Assembly (NCBI RefSeq): GCF_900119365.1
Contig: NZ_FPJO01000004.1
Span: 248,001-312,000 of the forward strand
Source of the DNA: Streptomyces atratus
Lineage (GTDB): Bacteria > Actinomycetota > Actinomycetes > Streptomycetales > Streptomycetaceae
Direction: 5' to 3'
Length of the DNA stretch: 64,000 nt
In this document: positions 52,847 to 61,879 of the stretch, in pieces
How positions within the stretch are numbered: the stretch's first letter is position 1
Layout: each line of letters starts with the position of its first letter
Position numbers and translations under genes: made by a program
Notes under the pieces: model-generated
The model's input: only the letters and a program-made list of their open reading frames with translations
Databases searched by the model: none
What the model was told of the DNA's origin: nothing

Positions 52847-53314
52847 CTAGGAACGCCGCCGCGCCGCCATCGCGATGGCCGTCCCGGTTCCCGCTATGAC
52901 CAGCCCGACCCCACCGAAGATCAGCGGCAGCAGCCACAGCGAGGCGAACCCGTCGATCCGCGCGTCCTCGGGGGAGTCGGCGCGGTACAGCACCTCGACC
53001 CGTTCCCCCCTCTCGTACGACGGGGGATTGGAGCCCGTCGAACTCCGGAACGTCCTTGCCGTGCCGTCCGCCGAGGTGAACTCGACCACCGGGTACGCCG
53101 AGGGCTTGTCGTTCTCGCGCTTCTTGCGGGATGCGCCGTTGTGGTCGTTCCGCCATTCCAGCGCCACCACCGTGCCCGGGGCGCGCTCCGCGTCCGCCAG
53201 GAACGCGACGGACAGTCCCGCCAGGACCAACCCGATGACGAGGAACAGCGTTCCGAACGCGATCAACGCGAATGTGATCCAGCGGGCGCCCCGCCCACGT
53301 ATCTGAACCTGCAC
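52847..53314 (-). CDS. DUF3592 membrane protein
   Basis: 155 residues from ATG 53314. Two membrane helices, near residues 11-40 (ITFALIAFGTLFLVIGLVLA) and 125-150 (LWLLPLIFGGVGLVIAGTGT), flank a beta-rich external domain with GTVVALEWRNDHNG, YPVVEFTSADGTARTFRSST and GERVEVLYRADSPEDARIDG. The P-V-F-T-DG-----S ... G-VVLYDP-DP pattern is the DUF3592 signature. The family is widespread, with no defined function. Confidence 0.88.
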   Translation of the reverse strand: MQVQIRGRGARWITFALIAFGTLFLVIGLVLAGLSVAFLADAERAPGTVVALEWRNDHNGASRKKRENDKPSAYPVVEFTSADGTARTFRSSTGSNPPSYERGERVEVLYRADSPEDARIDGFASLWLLPLIFGGVGLVIAGTGTAIAMAARRRS

Positions 53315-53399
53315 GACGTCCTTCTCACTTGTCCGGCCCGCTTGTCCGGCTCACTTGTTCGGAGTGGGGGAGACGCTATCCCAGGCGCGCCGGTCGGCA

Positions 53400-53630
53400 T
53401 CCCGCCGCCCCGGGCGGACCGGCGCACCTCCTCCTGCATGAGACCGACCCCGGCCGGCACCACTGCTCCGGCCACCAGCCGCAGGCGCCCGAAGGGTTCG
53501 CGGAAGAACAACGTGGCGATGACCGCGGCGACGAGGATGCCGGTCTCGCGCAGTGCGGCGACGGCGGGGAAAGCTACCGGCTGGTCGTCGGTGCTCTGCG
53601 CGAGCAGTTGGCGGTGGAGGAGCTCACACA
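53400..53630 (-). pseudogene. EamA/DMT transporter, C-terminal fragment
   Basis: The minus strand reads VAFPAVAALRETGILVAAVI, ATLFFREPFGRLRLVAGAVV, then PAGVGLMQ. This is the last two helices of an EamA exporter (ALRETG ... FF-REPFG-LR---A). The rest is missing, and a MarR-like relic begins at about 53640 in the opposite direction. Confidence 0.65.
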
Positions 53631-53639
53631 GCCTCATTG

Positions 53640-53964
53640 ACGGACGCTGAACCATGTCGCCGGTGAGCCGGGAAGGTGGACCCGCGCCGCGCTGATCTGG
53701 CGACTGGCCAAGTACGAGGACCTCGGCATCGACTTCGACGGAGTCTTCGACGATCTCGTCGCCCGTGGATGGCTGACCGAAGAGAACGGGGCCATGACCT
53801 CGACCGAGGCAGGTGAGGCCGGCCGCCTCCGGGCCAGGGAGGGCAACCTGCGGGTCCATCACCAGACGCACGAAGGCATCCCCGCAGCCGACTTCGTCAC
53901 GACGATCAACGTCCTGCGTCGCATGGTTGCCGACCCCGGCGGCAACGGCGAGCTGCCCGACTGA
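53640..53964 (+). pseudogene. Winged-helix (MarR/DUF-type) regulator, N-terminus lost
   Basis: The plus strand carries an open frame without a start: LNHVAGEPGRWTRAALIWRL, AKYEDLGIDFDGVFDDLVAR, GWLTEENGAMTSTEAGEAGR, then VHHQTHEGIPAADFVTTINV and LRRMVADPGG to a TGA at 53964. The LV-RGWL---NG---LT--G wing and a C-terminal dimer helix suggest a MarR-like regulator. An in-frame TGA at about 53639 precedes it. Confidence 0.5.
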
Positions 53965-54019
53965 GCCTGGGCAACGGGACCACCACTGTGCAGGGGCGAG
54001 AGCATCCCGGTGTCCTACC

Positions 54020-54061
54020 GATCTGGTCCGCAGGCCGCAGCCCCGGCCTGCGGACCAGATC
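54020..54061. terminator. Perfect 18-bp hairpin
   Basis: GATCTGGTCCGCAGGCCG (54020-54037) and its exact complement (54044-54061) flank a six-base loop. It is 56 bases after the winged-helix relic stop, without a T-tract. Strong terminator candidate. Confidence 0.85.
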
Positions 54062-54271
54062 AATGGAGACGGAACAGGTTCACCCCGGACCGCGAGACCC
54101 TGCACGAAGTGCGGGATCCCCTGGCTCCGTGGGCGATCCTGGGCGGACATTGCGCCCCGGTGTGACGGGCGGAGGCGCGCTCCACGGACCTGGCGGTCGG
54201 AGGTCACGTGATGAAGGTACGTGACCCACGATTCGCGCCCGGGACTCGCGCGCCTCCTGACGCAACACGGA

Positions 54272-55633
54272 TCAGACCAGTTCGGGTTGCGGATCCGGGT
54301 GCCGAGCTGGTGCGGCCTTCGGCTCCCACAGTCTGGTGGTCCGTACGTAGCCATAAATCACCGAGACCATCGACAGAATGACCAGTGGTCCGAACACCCA
54401 CGGATATTCGGCCATCTGCATCGACAGATAGCGGTAGGACACCAGGAGCGCGGCGAAGACCACCGTGCCGTAGGCGACCAGCTGGATTCCTGCCCGGTCC
54501 CAGCCGCGATCGAGCGCGCGCAGCGCCGCCTCGATCGTGAGCGTGAACACCACGCCCGCGACGATGTCCGCGCCGTAGTGGTAGCCGAAGCCCAGCGTCG
54601 CGGCGAGCGTGGCGATCAGCCAGAGCGCGCCCGCGAATTGCAGGAACCGCGGCCCCTTGCGGGAATGGATGAAGATCGCGGTGGCCCAGGCGGTGTGCAG
54701 GCTGGGCATGCAGTTGCGCGGGGTGATCTCGTCGAACGGCATGTGGTGCGGGGTGCTGACCGGCGGCGGCGTGTCCGGCCACAGGTTGGCCAGCGCCCAG
54801 TGCCCGCCGTCGGCGCCGTAGGCGAAGATCGGCCCGACCACCGGGAAGATCATGTAGATGCCCGGCCCGAGCAGGCCGATGACCAGGAAGGTGCGCACCA
54901 GATGATGGCCCGGGAAGCGGCGCTCGACCGCCACTTTACGTAGCTGGTAGACGGTGACGACGACCGCGGCCACCGCGAGCTGGGCGTAGACGTAGTCGAG
55001 AAAACGGGCGCCGATCGGACCGGTGGAATCGACGAGCCGGCCCACCAGCCACGACGGGTTGCCCAGCGCCTGATCGGCGGTCGCCACGTACTGGTCGAGC
55101 ACCTGTGTGCGGGTCTTGGATGTGATGAGCAGCCAGGTGTCGCCGGTCTTGCGGCCGGTCACCAGCAGCAGGCCCAGCCCGGCACCCTTCAGCAGCAGGA
55201 ATCGTTCCGGGCCTGTGCGGCGCGTGACGGCGATGACCGCCCAGCCCAGAATCACCCACAGCGCACCGTTGCCGAAGGGGTGACCTTCGGTCACCTTGGC
55301 GTCGGCTGCCCACCGCACCAGAAAGATGACGAGGTCGATGCCGATAGCGACACCCACCGAGATGAACCGTTGCCGCCAGGTGAGCACCACCATCATCAGT
55401 CCCATGCTGGCGTACAGCAGGAATCCCGATTTGGGGGCGACTATCACCTCTTGTACCTGGGTGGTCATCGGCCCCGGTAGGCCGTAGTGACGTGCGGCGA
55501 TCTCCAGTGCGATCAGGAATCCGAGGGTTACCACCGCTGCCGCGGTCCACAGTATCGCCCGCGGTTGACGCCACGCGGCGAAGATGGTTTTGCGGTCTAT
55601 TCGCGAAAACACCCGCGATGCTCTAGGTATCAA
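54272..55633 (-). CDS. PAP2-superfamily phosphatase/transferase, multi-pass membrane protein
   Basis: 453 residues from ATG 55633. About ten membrane helices (WTAAAVVTLGFLIALEIAAR, WVILGWAVIAVTRR, FLVIGLLGPGIYMIFPVVGP). The PAP2 signature lies in the C-terminal half: NCMPSLHTAWATA (catalytic His) and GFGYHYGADIVAG (second His and Asp), in the arrangement of the inositol-phosphotransferase/Aur1-like branch rather than classic PAP2. The sequence context is less G+C-rich than its neighbours, with an A/T-rich leader. From memory, close relatives are more typical of Nocardia or Mycobacterium than Streptomyces, so acquisition by transfer is possible. Confidence 0.85.
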   Translation of the reverse strand: MIPRASRVFSRIDRKTIFAAWRQPRAILWTAAAVVTLGFLIALEIAARHYGLPGPMTTQVQEVIVAPKSGFLLYASMGLMMVVLTWRQRFISVGVAIGIDLVIFLVRWAADAKVTEGHPFGNGALWVILGWAVIAVTRRTGPERFLLLKGAGLGLLLVTGRKTGDTWLLITSKTRTQVLDQYVATADQALGNPSWLVGRLVDSTGPIGARFLDYVYAQLAVAAVVVTVYQLRKVAVERRFPGHHLVRTFLVIGLLGPGIYMIFPVVGPIFAYGADGGHWALANLWPDTPPPVSTPHHMPFDEITPRNCMPSLHTAWATAIFIHSRKGPRFLQFAGALWLIATLAATLGFGYHYGADIVAGVVFTLTIEAALRALDRGWDRAGIQLVAYGTVVFAALLVSYRYLSMQMAEYPWVFGPLVILSMVSVIYGYVRTTRLWEPKAAPARHPDPQPELV

Positions 55634-56147
55634 TTGTTTGGCCGATTTGTTAGATGTTGGCTTAATGGGTCACTCTTCGTGCCGGATGGCGTGGATTTCC
55701 GGTGAATGACGGGCGATTAGGGCGCTCGTCGCGAGTTCGAACATGCTATCGGAGTGGTGTGGGTGGGTTTACTGGTCACGGCTGGTGCGGCGAACCGTTG
55801 GCCCTGGCCCGATGGTTCGGTGCCTCGGTGATGGCCATCGAACTCTCGAATGCCATCGGCGGGCATCAAAGGCGGGCGGTACGGGCGCCCCGGCAGCCCT
55901 GAAGCGGGTACGGAAGGCCGTGAGCCGGCAGCCCGGGAAGGGGCGTTGGCGCACCGTCGACATCCCTGTCCGACGCGGCGAACGGATTTCTTTCGCTGAC
56001 GAAGCCGGTGGGAGCCACGGCAACACGGAAGCCGGCCCCCCGCGCGCGGGGCTTCCGGCGACCGGTGGCTCCGCCCGTGGGGTGACATCCTGCGCATGTC
56101 GGCCCGGGTGTCCGGAAAGGTGTGGATCCTCCTGGTACCAGCAGGGA
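55634..56147. other. 514-bp stretch without a recognised gene, A/T-rich at its left end
   Basis: The first 130 bases (GTATCAATTGTTTGGCC, then GATTTGTTAGATG and GGCTTAATGG) are strikingly A/T-rich for this chromosome and probably contain the PAP2 promoter and possibly a transfer boundary. Frames further right have no family features. Confidence 0.45.
56011..56072. terminator. Nested hairpin
   Basis: Outer arms GGAGCCAC (56011-56018) and GTGGCTCC (56065-56072) enclose inner arms GGAAGC (56027-56032) and GCTTCC (56051-56056), with a C-run/G-run pair inside. It may be a terminator or a structured leader of the permease gene 75 bases downstream. Confidence 0.5.
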
Positions 56148-57368
56148 ATGCCCAGGCCCTCGCATCCGCAGCCCGACCATACGGACCCCGGCGCACCCTC
56201 CGAAGGACGACGGCACCGGATCCGCGCCGCGTCACGCCGGGCGCTGCGCGGCATGACCGGCCCCGCGGCCCGGAACGCGGGCGCGCGACAGGCGCCGCCC
56301 GGCCCGCGGTACACGCCACGCGTGAACCCCATGCTCCAGGTGGCTGCCGCCTACGCCTGGCGGATCCTTGTGGTGGGCGCCGTCGTGTACGCGGTCTTCG
56401 CGGCGCTGGGGCGGTTCCACGAGGTGGCGGTAGCCGTCTTCCTCGGCCTGGTCGTGACCGCGGTGCTGCGCCCGGTCGCGGATCTGCTGGCCCGTCCGAT
56501 GCCGCGGCCGGTCGCCGTCACCGTGGCGCTGCTCGGCAGTATCGTCCTCGTCCTCGGCGTCCTGACGCTCGTCGGCGAGGCGGTCGCCGGAGAACGCGCC
56601 GGGCTGGAAAGGGAGTTCGGCGACGGCCTGGTCCGGATCGAGCACTGGCTGGAGGGGCCGCCGTTCCGGCTGAATCCGAGGACGCTCGACGACCTCCAGA
56701 CGCGGATCGGGCAGTACCTGTCCAGCCATCGCTCCGCCCTCATCAGCACGGCCGTCAGCGGTGTGGGCCGACTGGTCGAGGTGGTGACGGTGTTCGTTCT
56801 GGCGCTGTTCTGCTCGGTCTTCTTCATTCACTCCGGCGACCGGCAGTGGGACTGGTTCTGCGATCAGCTCACGGAGAAGGCCCGGGACCGGATGGCGATC
56901 GCGGGCCGGGCAGCCTGGCGTACGTTCACCGGCTACACCCGCGGCATCATCCTGGTGGCGGGGACCAATGCCGTGTTCGTGGGACTGGCCCTGTTCGCCC
57001 TCGGAGTGCCGCTGGCCCTTCCTCTGGCGCTGCTGGAGTTCTTCGCCGCCTTCGTCCCGTTGATCGGCTCACCGATCGCCCTCGCGATCGCGTCCGTGGT
57101 GGCCCTGGCGGCGAAGGGCCCGATCGTGGCGGCCGTCGTCCTCGTCCTGATCGTGGTCATCGGCCAGATCGAAGGCCATCTGCTCCACCCGCTCGTGATG
57201 GGCTGGGCGGTCCGGCTCCACCCGGTCGTGGTCGCGCTCTCGGTGATCGGCGGCGCCATCGCGGCGGGCGTGCTCGGAGCGGTGGTGGCCGTGCCGCTGG
57301 TGTCGGTCCTCTGGTCGGTCCGTCAGGCACTGCGCCGGGCAGGCGAAACCACGCCCGCGCAGGACTGA
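56148..57368 (+). CDS. AI-2E family transporter (YdiK/PerM type)
   Basis: 406 residues from ATG 56148; ATG 56253, GTG 56322 and ATG 56331 are alternative starts, and the first 60 residues are a disordered, charged tail as in many Streptomyces homologues. The core shows paired helices AAAYAWRILVVGAVVYAVFA and VAVAVFLGLVVTAVLRPVAD, the amphipathic middle (WLEGPPFRLNPRTLDDLQTR), then the conserved GYTRGIILVAGTNAVFVGLA, FAAFVPLIGSPIALA and IGQIEGHLLHPLVMG (the family's IEGN/H-L-P--MG motif), and GAIAAGVLGAVVAVPLV. It is an inner-membrane permease. The AI-2E name is historical and the substrate is unknown. Confidence 0.9.
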   Translation: MPRPSHPQPDHTDPGAPSEGRRHRIRAASRRALRGMTGPAARNAGARQAPPGPRYTPRVNPMLQVAAAYAWRILVVGAVVYAVFAALGRFHEVAVAVFLGLVVTAVLRPVADLLARPMPRPVAVTVALLGSIVLVLGVLTLVGEAVAGERAGLEREFGDGLVRIEHWLEGPPFRLNPRTLDDLQTRIGQYLSSHRSALISTAVSGVGRLVEVVTVFVLALFCSVFFIHSGDRQWDWFCDQLTEKARDRMAIAGRAAWRTFTGYTRGIILVAGTNAVFVGLALFALGVPLALPLALLEFFAAFVPLIGSPIALAIASVVALAAKGPIVAAVVLVLIVVIGQIEGHLLHPLVMGWAVRLHPVVVALSVIGGAIAAGVLGAVVAVPLVSVLWSVRQALRRAGETTPAQD

Positions 57369-57512
57369 GCGTCGTGCGCGGGGGGAGAGGCGCGGTACCG
57401 CCCCGGCCCGCTCCAGCAGCGCCTGGAGGACCATTACGGACGAGGCCGCCGCCCAGGCCTGCGGGCGGCACGAAGCGGGATAGGCCGAGGGGCGGGCATC
57501 GGTGGCCGCTCC

Positions 57513-57713
57513 ATGGCCGGCGAACGGTTCGGGAAGTACGAGTCACTCACCACAGGCCTGGCCCGCTTCGTCTCCGGCGGACTCGGCGGTGGAACGCAGT
57601 ATCCGCTGAAACTCGCGGCGGCGCTGCTGTCCACCCTTCCGGTGGCCGCACTCTTCTTCTGCTTCCAGCGCTACTTCGTCAGCGGCGCCAACGCGGGCGC
57701 GGTCAAGGAGTGA
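57513..57713 (+). pseudogene. Sugar ABC transporter permease (MalG type), C-terminal fragment
   Basis: The frame gives SLTTGLARFVSGGLGGGTQY, PLKLAAALLSTLPVAALFFC, FQRYFVSGANAGAVKE and TGA. This is the last helix and the GAVKx end of a MalG-type permease. The membrane core and EAA loop are missing. Confidence 0.75.
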
Positions 57714-57758
57714 GGGTTCCCGGCGTTCTCCCGGAGACGGTTCGAGGGCCCTGGGCCG

Positions 57759-59039
57759 TCAGGGTGCCGCGCCTCGGGATGCCGCCGGGGGCGTGGTGTT
57801 CAGCAGTTCCAGCCGGTGCCGGACGGCTTCGACCGCTCCGGGGCGCCGGCCGGGCACGTGGTGGCGCAAGGCGTCCAGGGGCGGGCCGAGTTCCCGGGCC
57901 CGCTGCGGGTCGCGAAGCTGCTGCCACTGATGGTGGGCGCGGTCCACGGCGCTCTCCACGGCCGGGTCGTCCGGCGGCTGTTGCCGGGCGAGGCGGGCGT
58001 CGGCGGCAGCCATCCACAGCTCGCAGCTCCGTGCCGGATCGTCGGCCAGGCGAGCGAGGTCCGCGCGGACCTCCAGCCAGTGGATGGCCTGCACGGAGCC
58101 CGTGCCGTAGGTACGCAGAGCCCACCCCTCCCATATGGCCGCGAGCGATGCGGCCTCGCTGTGCCGCCCCGCGTGGGCCGCGGCGAGAATCGCGGGCAGC
58201 GGATCCTCCTCGGCTGCCGCCCCGGTGTTCTCCGTGGCCGGAGCAGGCGGCTGGTGGGGCAGCCCCGGCACCTGGACAGGCGGCGCGGGGGAGGGGACGG
58301 ACGAGTCACCGATGGACAGGAAGAGCGCGTCGGCGGGGCCGACCTGGGCGGCGGCCTGTTCGTGGAGCCGGGCGAGCGGTGGGTTGAGGCCGCTGCGCCA
58401 AGCGGTGGCGAAGGCCTTCAGATAGGCCGGTTCCGCGATCCGGCGGCGGGGCGGTGGCGGAACGATCCGGCCGTACACGCGGATCCCATAACCGAGAACG
58501 AGACCCTCGGCACGGAGCTGCTGCCAGGCTTCCGGAGCGGCGACCATGTCGACGACGACGGTGGTGGAGCCCGGTCGGCGCAGCTTGAGTTCGCTGGCCA
58601 GCCAGTGCCAGGGCAGCGCGGTGTAGCGCAGCGTGGTCGGCGTGGTCGTCCGGGCGAGTGCGAGGTGGATCAGGCGCTGCTTGTGGTCGAGATGGAGCTG
58701 ACCGGCTATGTAGAGGGTGAGCGGGCCGGGTGCGGCCGCCGCCGCGCGGATGCGGGTGAGGACGGTCTGCGGGTCGGTCGGGTCGGCGAGTTCGACGATG
58801 GTGGCCGCCGTCGCGCCGGCCAGGACGCTGGGCGGGACCGCGGCGAGCGCCGGCAGGACGCCGGTCGCGTCGATGAGACAGCCCTTGCCGGCCGGGGCCG
58901 CCGCGATCAGCAGCGCGGTCCCGGATCCGATGTCCTCCCCGTTGATCACCACAACAGCACGGTAGCCGCTGCCCGGCCCGTGAACGTAATCAGCGGCGAA
59001 CTCCCGTCCGGCGCGTGGCCGGCCAAGTGACTGTTCCAC
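57759..59039 (-). CDS. Uncharacterised protein, caspase-like pattern, helical repeats
   Basis: 426 residues from ATG 59039. I do not recognise a named family. Residues 25-170 alternate strands and helices: YRAVVVINGEDIGSGTALLI, ATIVELADPTDPQTVLTRIR, PGPLTLYIAGQLHLD, then RPGSTTVVVDMVAAPEAWQQ. Strand order and the paired blocks (LYIAGQ-H in place of the G-H motif, VVVDMV in place of D-C-C) recall a caspase/CHAT fold with the catalytic His and Cys lost. The C-terminal half (about 285-410) has TPR-like helical repeats (GRHSEAASLAAIWEGWALRT, ADDPARSCELWMAAADARLA). It is cytoplasmic. Function unknown. Confidence 0.65.
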   Translation of the reverse strand: MEQSLGRPRAGREFAADYVHGPGSGYRAVVVINGEDIGSGTALLIAAAPAGKGCLIDATGVLPALAAVPPSVLAGATAATIVELADPTDPQTVLTRIRAAAAAPGPLTLYIAGQLHLDHKQRLIHLALARTTTPTTLRYTALPWHWLASELKLRRPGSTTVVVDMVAAPEAWQQLRAEGLVLGYGIRVYGRIVPPPPRRRIAEPAYLKAFATAWRSGLNPPLARLHEQAAAQVGPADALFLSIGDSSVPSPAPPVQVPGLPHQPPAPATENTGAAAEEDPLPAILAAAHAGRHSEAASLAAIWEGWALRTYGTGSVQAIHWLEVRADLARLADDPARSCELWMAAADARLARQQPPDDPAVESAVDRAHHQWQQLRDPQRARELGPPLDALRHHVPGRRPGAVEAVRHRLELLNTTPPAASRGAAP

Positions 59040-59048
59040 CGCCCGTAT

Positions 59049-59945
59049 TCATCGCACGGTGAGCGGGGTCTCGGAGTCGACGTGGTTCAGTTTCTCGGGG
59101 TTGCGGACGTAGTAGAGGCCGTTGATGCGGTTGTCCTCGACACGGATCGCCAGGACACCATCGATCTCGCCGTCCAGGTGCACCAGGAGTGCCGGATTGC
59201 CGTTGACCACGGTGGGAGCGAACGCGATCGAAAGCTTGTTCTTGCCGATGCCGCCGAGCATGTAGCGCGCCACCTTGTCGGCGCCGACGGTCGGCCGCAG
59301 CGCTGCCTGCTTGATGCCTCCGCCGTCGCCCACGAGGACGACATCAGGGGCGAGCACGTCAAGGAGGCCCTGGAGGTCTCCGGTCTTGAGTACGCGCCGG
59401 AACGACTCCACGGCCGCCCGGGCCTCGCTCGGGGAGACCGCCTTGCGAGGGCGGCGGTCATCGACGTGCTTGCGGGCGCGGTGCGCGATCTGACGGACGG
59501 CCGCGGGGCTCTTGTCGACGGCGGCTGCGATGTCGTCGTAGTCGACCTCGAAGACCTCGCGCAGCACGAAGACGGCGCGCTCGGTCGGCGAAAGCGTCTC
59601 GAGGACGAGCATCATCGCCATCGAGACACTCTCGGCGAGGTCGACGTCCTGGGCCACGTCCGGCGTGGTGAGCAGCGGCTCGGGCAGCCAGGGGCCGACG
59701 TACGCCTCCTTGCGGCGCTTCAAGGTGCGCAGCCGGTTGAGCGCCTGCCGGGTCGTGATCCGCACCGGATAGGCGCGGTGGTCGAGCACCTGGGCAAGAT
59801 CGACCTCGATCCACCGCAGCCAGGTCTCCTGGAGGACGTCCTCGGCGTCGGCCGCCGATCCGAGTATCTCGTAGGCGACGGTGAAGAGCAGATCGCGGTG
59901 GGCGACGAAGGCCTCGGTCGCCGGGTCGGTGGCCCGGCCGTTCAT
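59049..59945 (-). CDS. SigJ-like ECF sigma factor with SnoaL-like C-terminal domain
   Basis: 298 residues from ATG 59945 (AAGGGGGG upstream; the frame extends to 60128). Sigma region 2 is TEAFVAHRDLLFTVAYEILG, ADAEDVLQETWLRWIEVDL. Region 4 is LSPTERAVFVLREVFEVDYD followed by DIAAAVDKSPAAVRQIAHRA. From about residue 185 a SnoaL/NTF2-like domain (FRRVLKTGDLQGLLDVLAPD, VVLVGDGGGIKQAALRPTVG) follows, the layout of the ECF41/SigJ group, in which this domain controls activity in place of an anti-sigma factor. A truncated paralogue lies at 61198-61341. Confidence 0.9.
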   Translation of the reverse strand: MNGRATDPATEAFVAHRDLLFTVAYEILGSAADAEDVLQETWLRWIEVDLAQVLDHRAYPVRITTRQALNRLRTLKRRKEAYVGPWLPEPLLTTPDVAQDVDLAESVSMAMMLVLETLSPTERAVFVLREVFEVDYDDIAAAVDKSPAAVRQIAHRARKHVDDRRPRKAVSPSEARAAVESFRRVLKTGDLQGLLDVLAPDVVLVGDGGGIKQAALRPTVGADKVARYMLGGIGKNKLSIAFAPTVVNGNPALLVHLDGEIDGVLAIRVEDNRINGLYYVRNPEKLNHVDSETPLTVR

Positions 59946-60027
59946 GCCCCGGCCCCCCTTCGTCGCGCCCGGTCCCTGGTCGCCGACGGCCTTCGAAGGT
60001 GTGTCCACAGCAAGTCCTCGTTCCTTG

Positions 60028-60122
60028 TGAGCAACTGCTACTCGGCCGGCAGCTGTCTGGACACCAACGCCTTCTACAACCGCACAGGCAACGTCGCCGA
60101 CTGGTGCATCTCCGCCGCCTGA
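60028..60122 (+). pseudogene. Cysteine-containing C-terminal remnant
   Basis: An in-frame run reads SNCYSAGSCLDTNAFYNRTG, then NVADWCISAA and TGA at 60120-60122. The three cysteines and Asn/Tyr-rich composition look like the end of a small secreted protein. What precedes it in frame is the antisense of the sigma-factor leader, so the beginning is lost. The family is not recognised. Confidence 0.35.
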
Positions 60123-60207
60123 TCCCACCGCCGTCCCGGCTTCCGGTCAGTCGCATTCTTGGCCCGGTGGCCGAAAACGGACCCTGATCAGCTGTGATTT
60201 GGGGGAC

Positions 60208-60290
<83 letters not shown>

Positions 60291-60405
60291 GCTGGTGATC
60301 ATATAAGTTTCCCGCACTCCCTCGCTCCTGAATTGTCGAAGGAGGCGACGGCTCGATCAGTGCCCGTGCCCTGGGCCGGAGACCGCTCGATGCGGCACAG
60401 GGGCG

Positions 60406-61092
60406 TCAGTGACCCTGCTTCAGACAGGTCCGGTCCCGCGCGGGCAGCTTTCCGGTGGCCAGGTACCGGTTGACCGCATCGTCCACGCAGGCGTTGCCGT
60501 ACTGGCCGTAGATAGCGTGCCGGTTGGCGCCCTTGAGGGTGAGCAGCCTGGAGCTCGGCAGCAACCTGTGCAGTGCCGCACTGCCCGTGTACGGGGTACG
60601 CGGGTCGCCGGTGGCGGCCACGATCAGTGCCGGCGTGTCATGGCGCACCTGGGTGGGCTTCTCACGAGGCCGGTCCCAGAAGGCGCACGGCCCGATGTTG
60701 TTGGTGAGAGGGCCGAACAACGAGTGTGCGGCCCGGCTGCGTTCGATGTCCCGCCAGTACCTCTCGGGGTCGCGCGGCACGGACACATCGCCGCAGAGGA
60801 TCGCGGACTGCACACTGCCGTTGCGTGACCCCTCGTCGGTGAGTGCACCGCGCAGCATCGCGGCGAACTGCGGCGACAGCCGGGTGGGCCGGACTGCTGC
60901 GGCCCTGGCGAGTGCGGACATCTGCTCGCCGGCCGCAGCCCGCGCCTCATCGGTGTCGTCCGCGGTCCCGGAGAAGACCACGAAGGGCACCTGGGTGTCG
61001 TCGAGCCGGAACGTGTCCGCACCGGTGCCGACGGTCAGCGGGTGGCGCGCGGAGGCCGCGACGACGCGGTTGATCGTGGCGAGCACCTCTGG
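60406..61092 (-). pseudogene. S33-type peptidase/hydrolase (TAP C-terminal domain), N-terminus lost
   Basis: The minus strand reads LDDTQVPFVVFSGTADDTDE, LARAAAVRPTRLSPQFAAML, SIPL-region replaced by SAILCGDVSVPRDPERYWRD, then GPCAFWDRPREKPTQVRHDT, PALIVAATGDPRTPYTGSAA and ANRHAIYGQYGNACVDDAVN, ending at 60406. ILCGD and LIVAATGDPRTPYTGS are typical of the C-terminal half of secreted tripeptidyl-aminopeptidase-like hydrolases (TAP domain, with catalytic Asp and His). The nucleophile and signal peptide are gone beyond about 61092. Confidence 0.75.
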
Positions 61093-61197
61093 GCAGTACC
61101 GTGCGCGTACGTCAGTGGTCCTAGTCGGCCAAGGGACATGCCGTCGGGGCGTACGGCGGAAGCCGCGACGTACGCGCCCGGAGCGCTCCGGGACGCC

Positions 61198-61341
61198 TCA
61201 TTGGGCCCAACGCACCTTGGCCTCGGCGTCGGCGGCTGTACCGAGCATCTCGTAGGCAACGGTGAAGAGCAGGCTGCGATGGGCGACGAACGCCTCGGTG
61301 GGGGAGTCCGTCCGCCCGGCGTGAGTGCTGGGCCCGGTCAT
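61198..61341 (-). pseudogene. SigJ-like sigma factor, N-terminal stub
   Basis: From ATG 61341 the minus strand reads TDSPTEAFVAHRSLLFTVAY, EMLGTAADAE, then the unrelated AKVRWAQ and a stop. It parallels the N-terminus of the complete sigma factor at 59945 (ATEAFVAHRDLLFTVAYEIL) but ends after 40 residues. It is a paralogue or duplicate truncated by deletion, joined to the peptidase relic. Confidence 0.75.
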
Positions 61342-61439
61342 GCCTGCCGCTCGATCGGTGCGCTCGTCGACCATCGGCTCCTGCCTGTCGCGCCTCTTGC
61401 CGTTCGTGCCGCGCACAAGACGCCGCCCACTGCTCTCCT

Positions 61440-61871
61440 GTGACGGCCGACGACGTTCTGCACCCAGCTGCTGTGACAAGGGTGCTGCGGCCGGGCAATA
61501 CGGTCGAACACGACGCGGGCCCGCATCGGATCGGCCTCTATGGCCACAGCGTGCCCGTCGGCGACATCGGCCGGCGTCCTTCCCGTGTCCAGTGCTCCGA
61601 CCTCCACCGAGCCGGCATGGTCTGCGATGCCGGTGGTGAACAGTACGTTCGTGCCTTCGGCCCGCAAGAACCGCGCCAGGACGTCGGCCGCAACACAGGG
61701 ACCCGCCAGATGCCCGAGATGCAGTCCGCCCCGGGGAGCGATCGGCGTAGCGGTGATCCACAGGGGCGCGGCCACAGCCGCACCACCACCTGGCCGGGCC
61801 CCCGTCCCGCAGCCCGGCGCCGGGCTGCCGGGGTAGATCGTTTCCTGGCCGCGCAAGATGCTGCTCCGCAT
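61440..61871 (-). pseudogene. Class I tRNA-ligase-like (MetRS-type) protein, N-terminal fragment
   Basis: From about 61871 the minus strand reads PLWITATPIAPRGGLHLGHL, AGPCVAADVLARFLRAEGTN, VLFTTGIADHAGSVEVGALD and DVADGHAVAIEADPM. HLGH is the class I HIGH motif and TGIADH-GS the following MetRS-like region. Similar stand-alone proteins occur in Streptomyces biosynthetic loci. The KMSKS half is missing. Confidence 0.7.
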
Positions 61872-61879
61872 GAATATCC

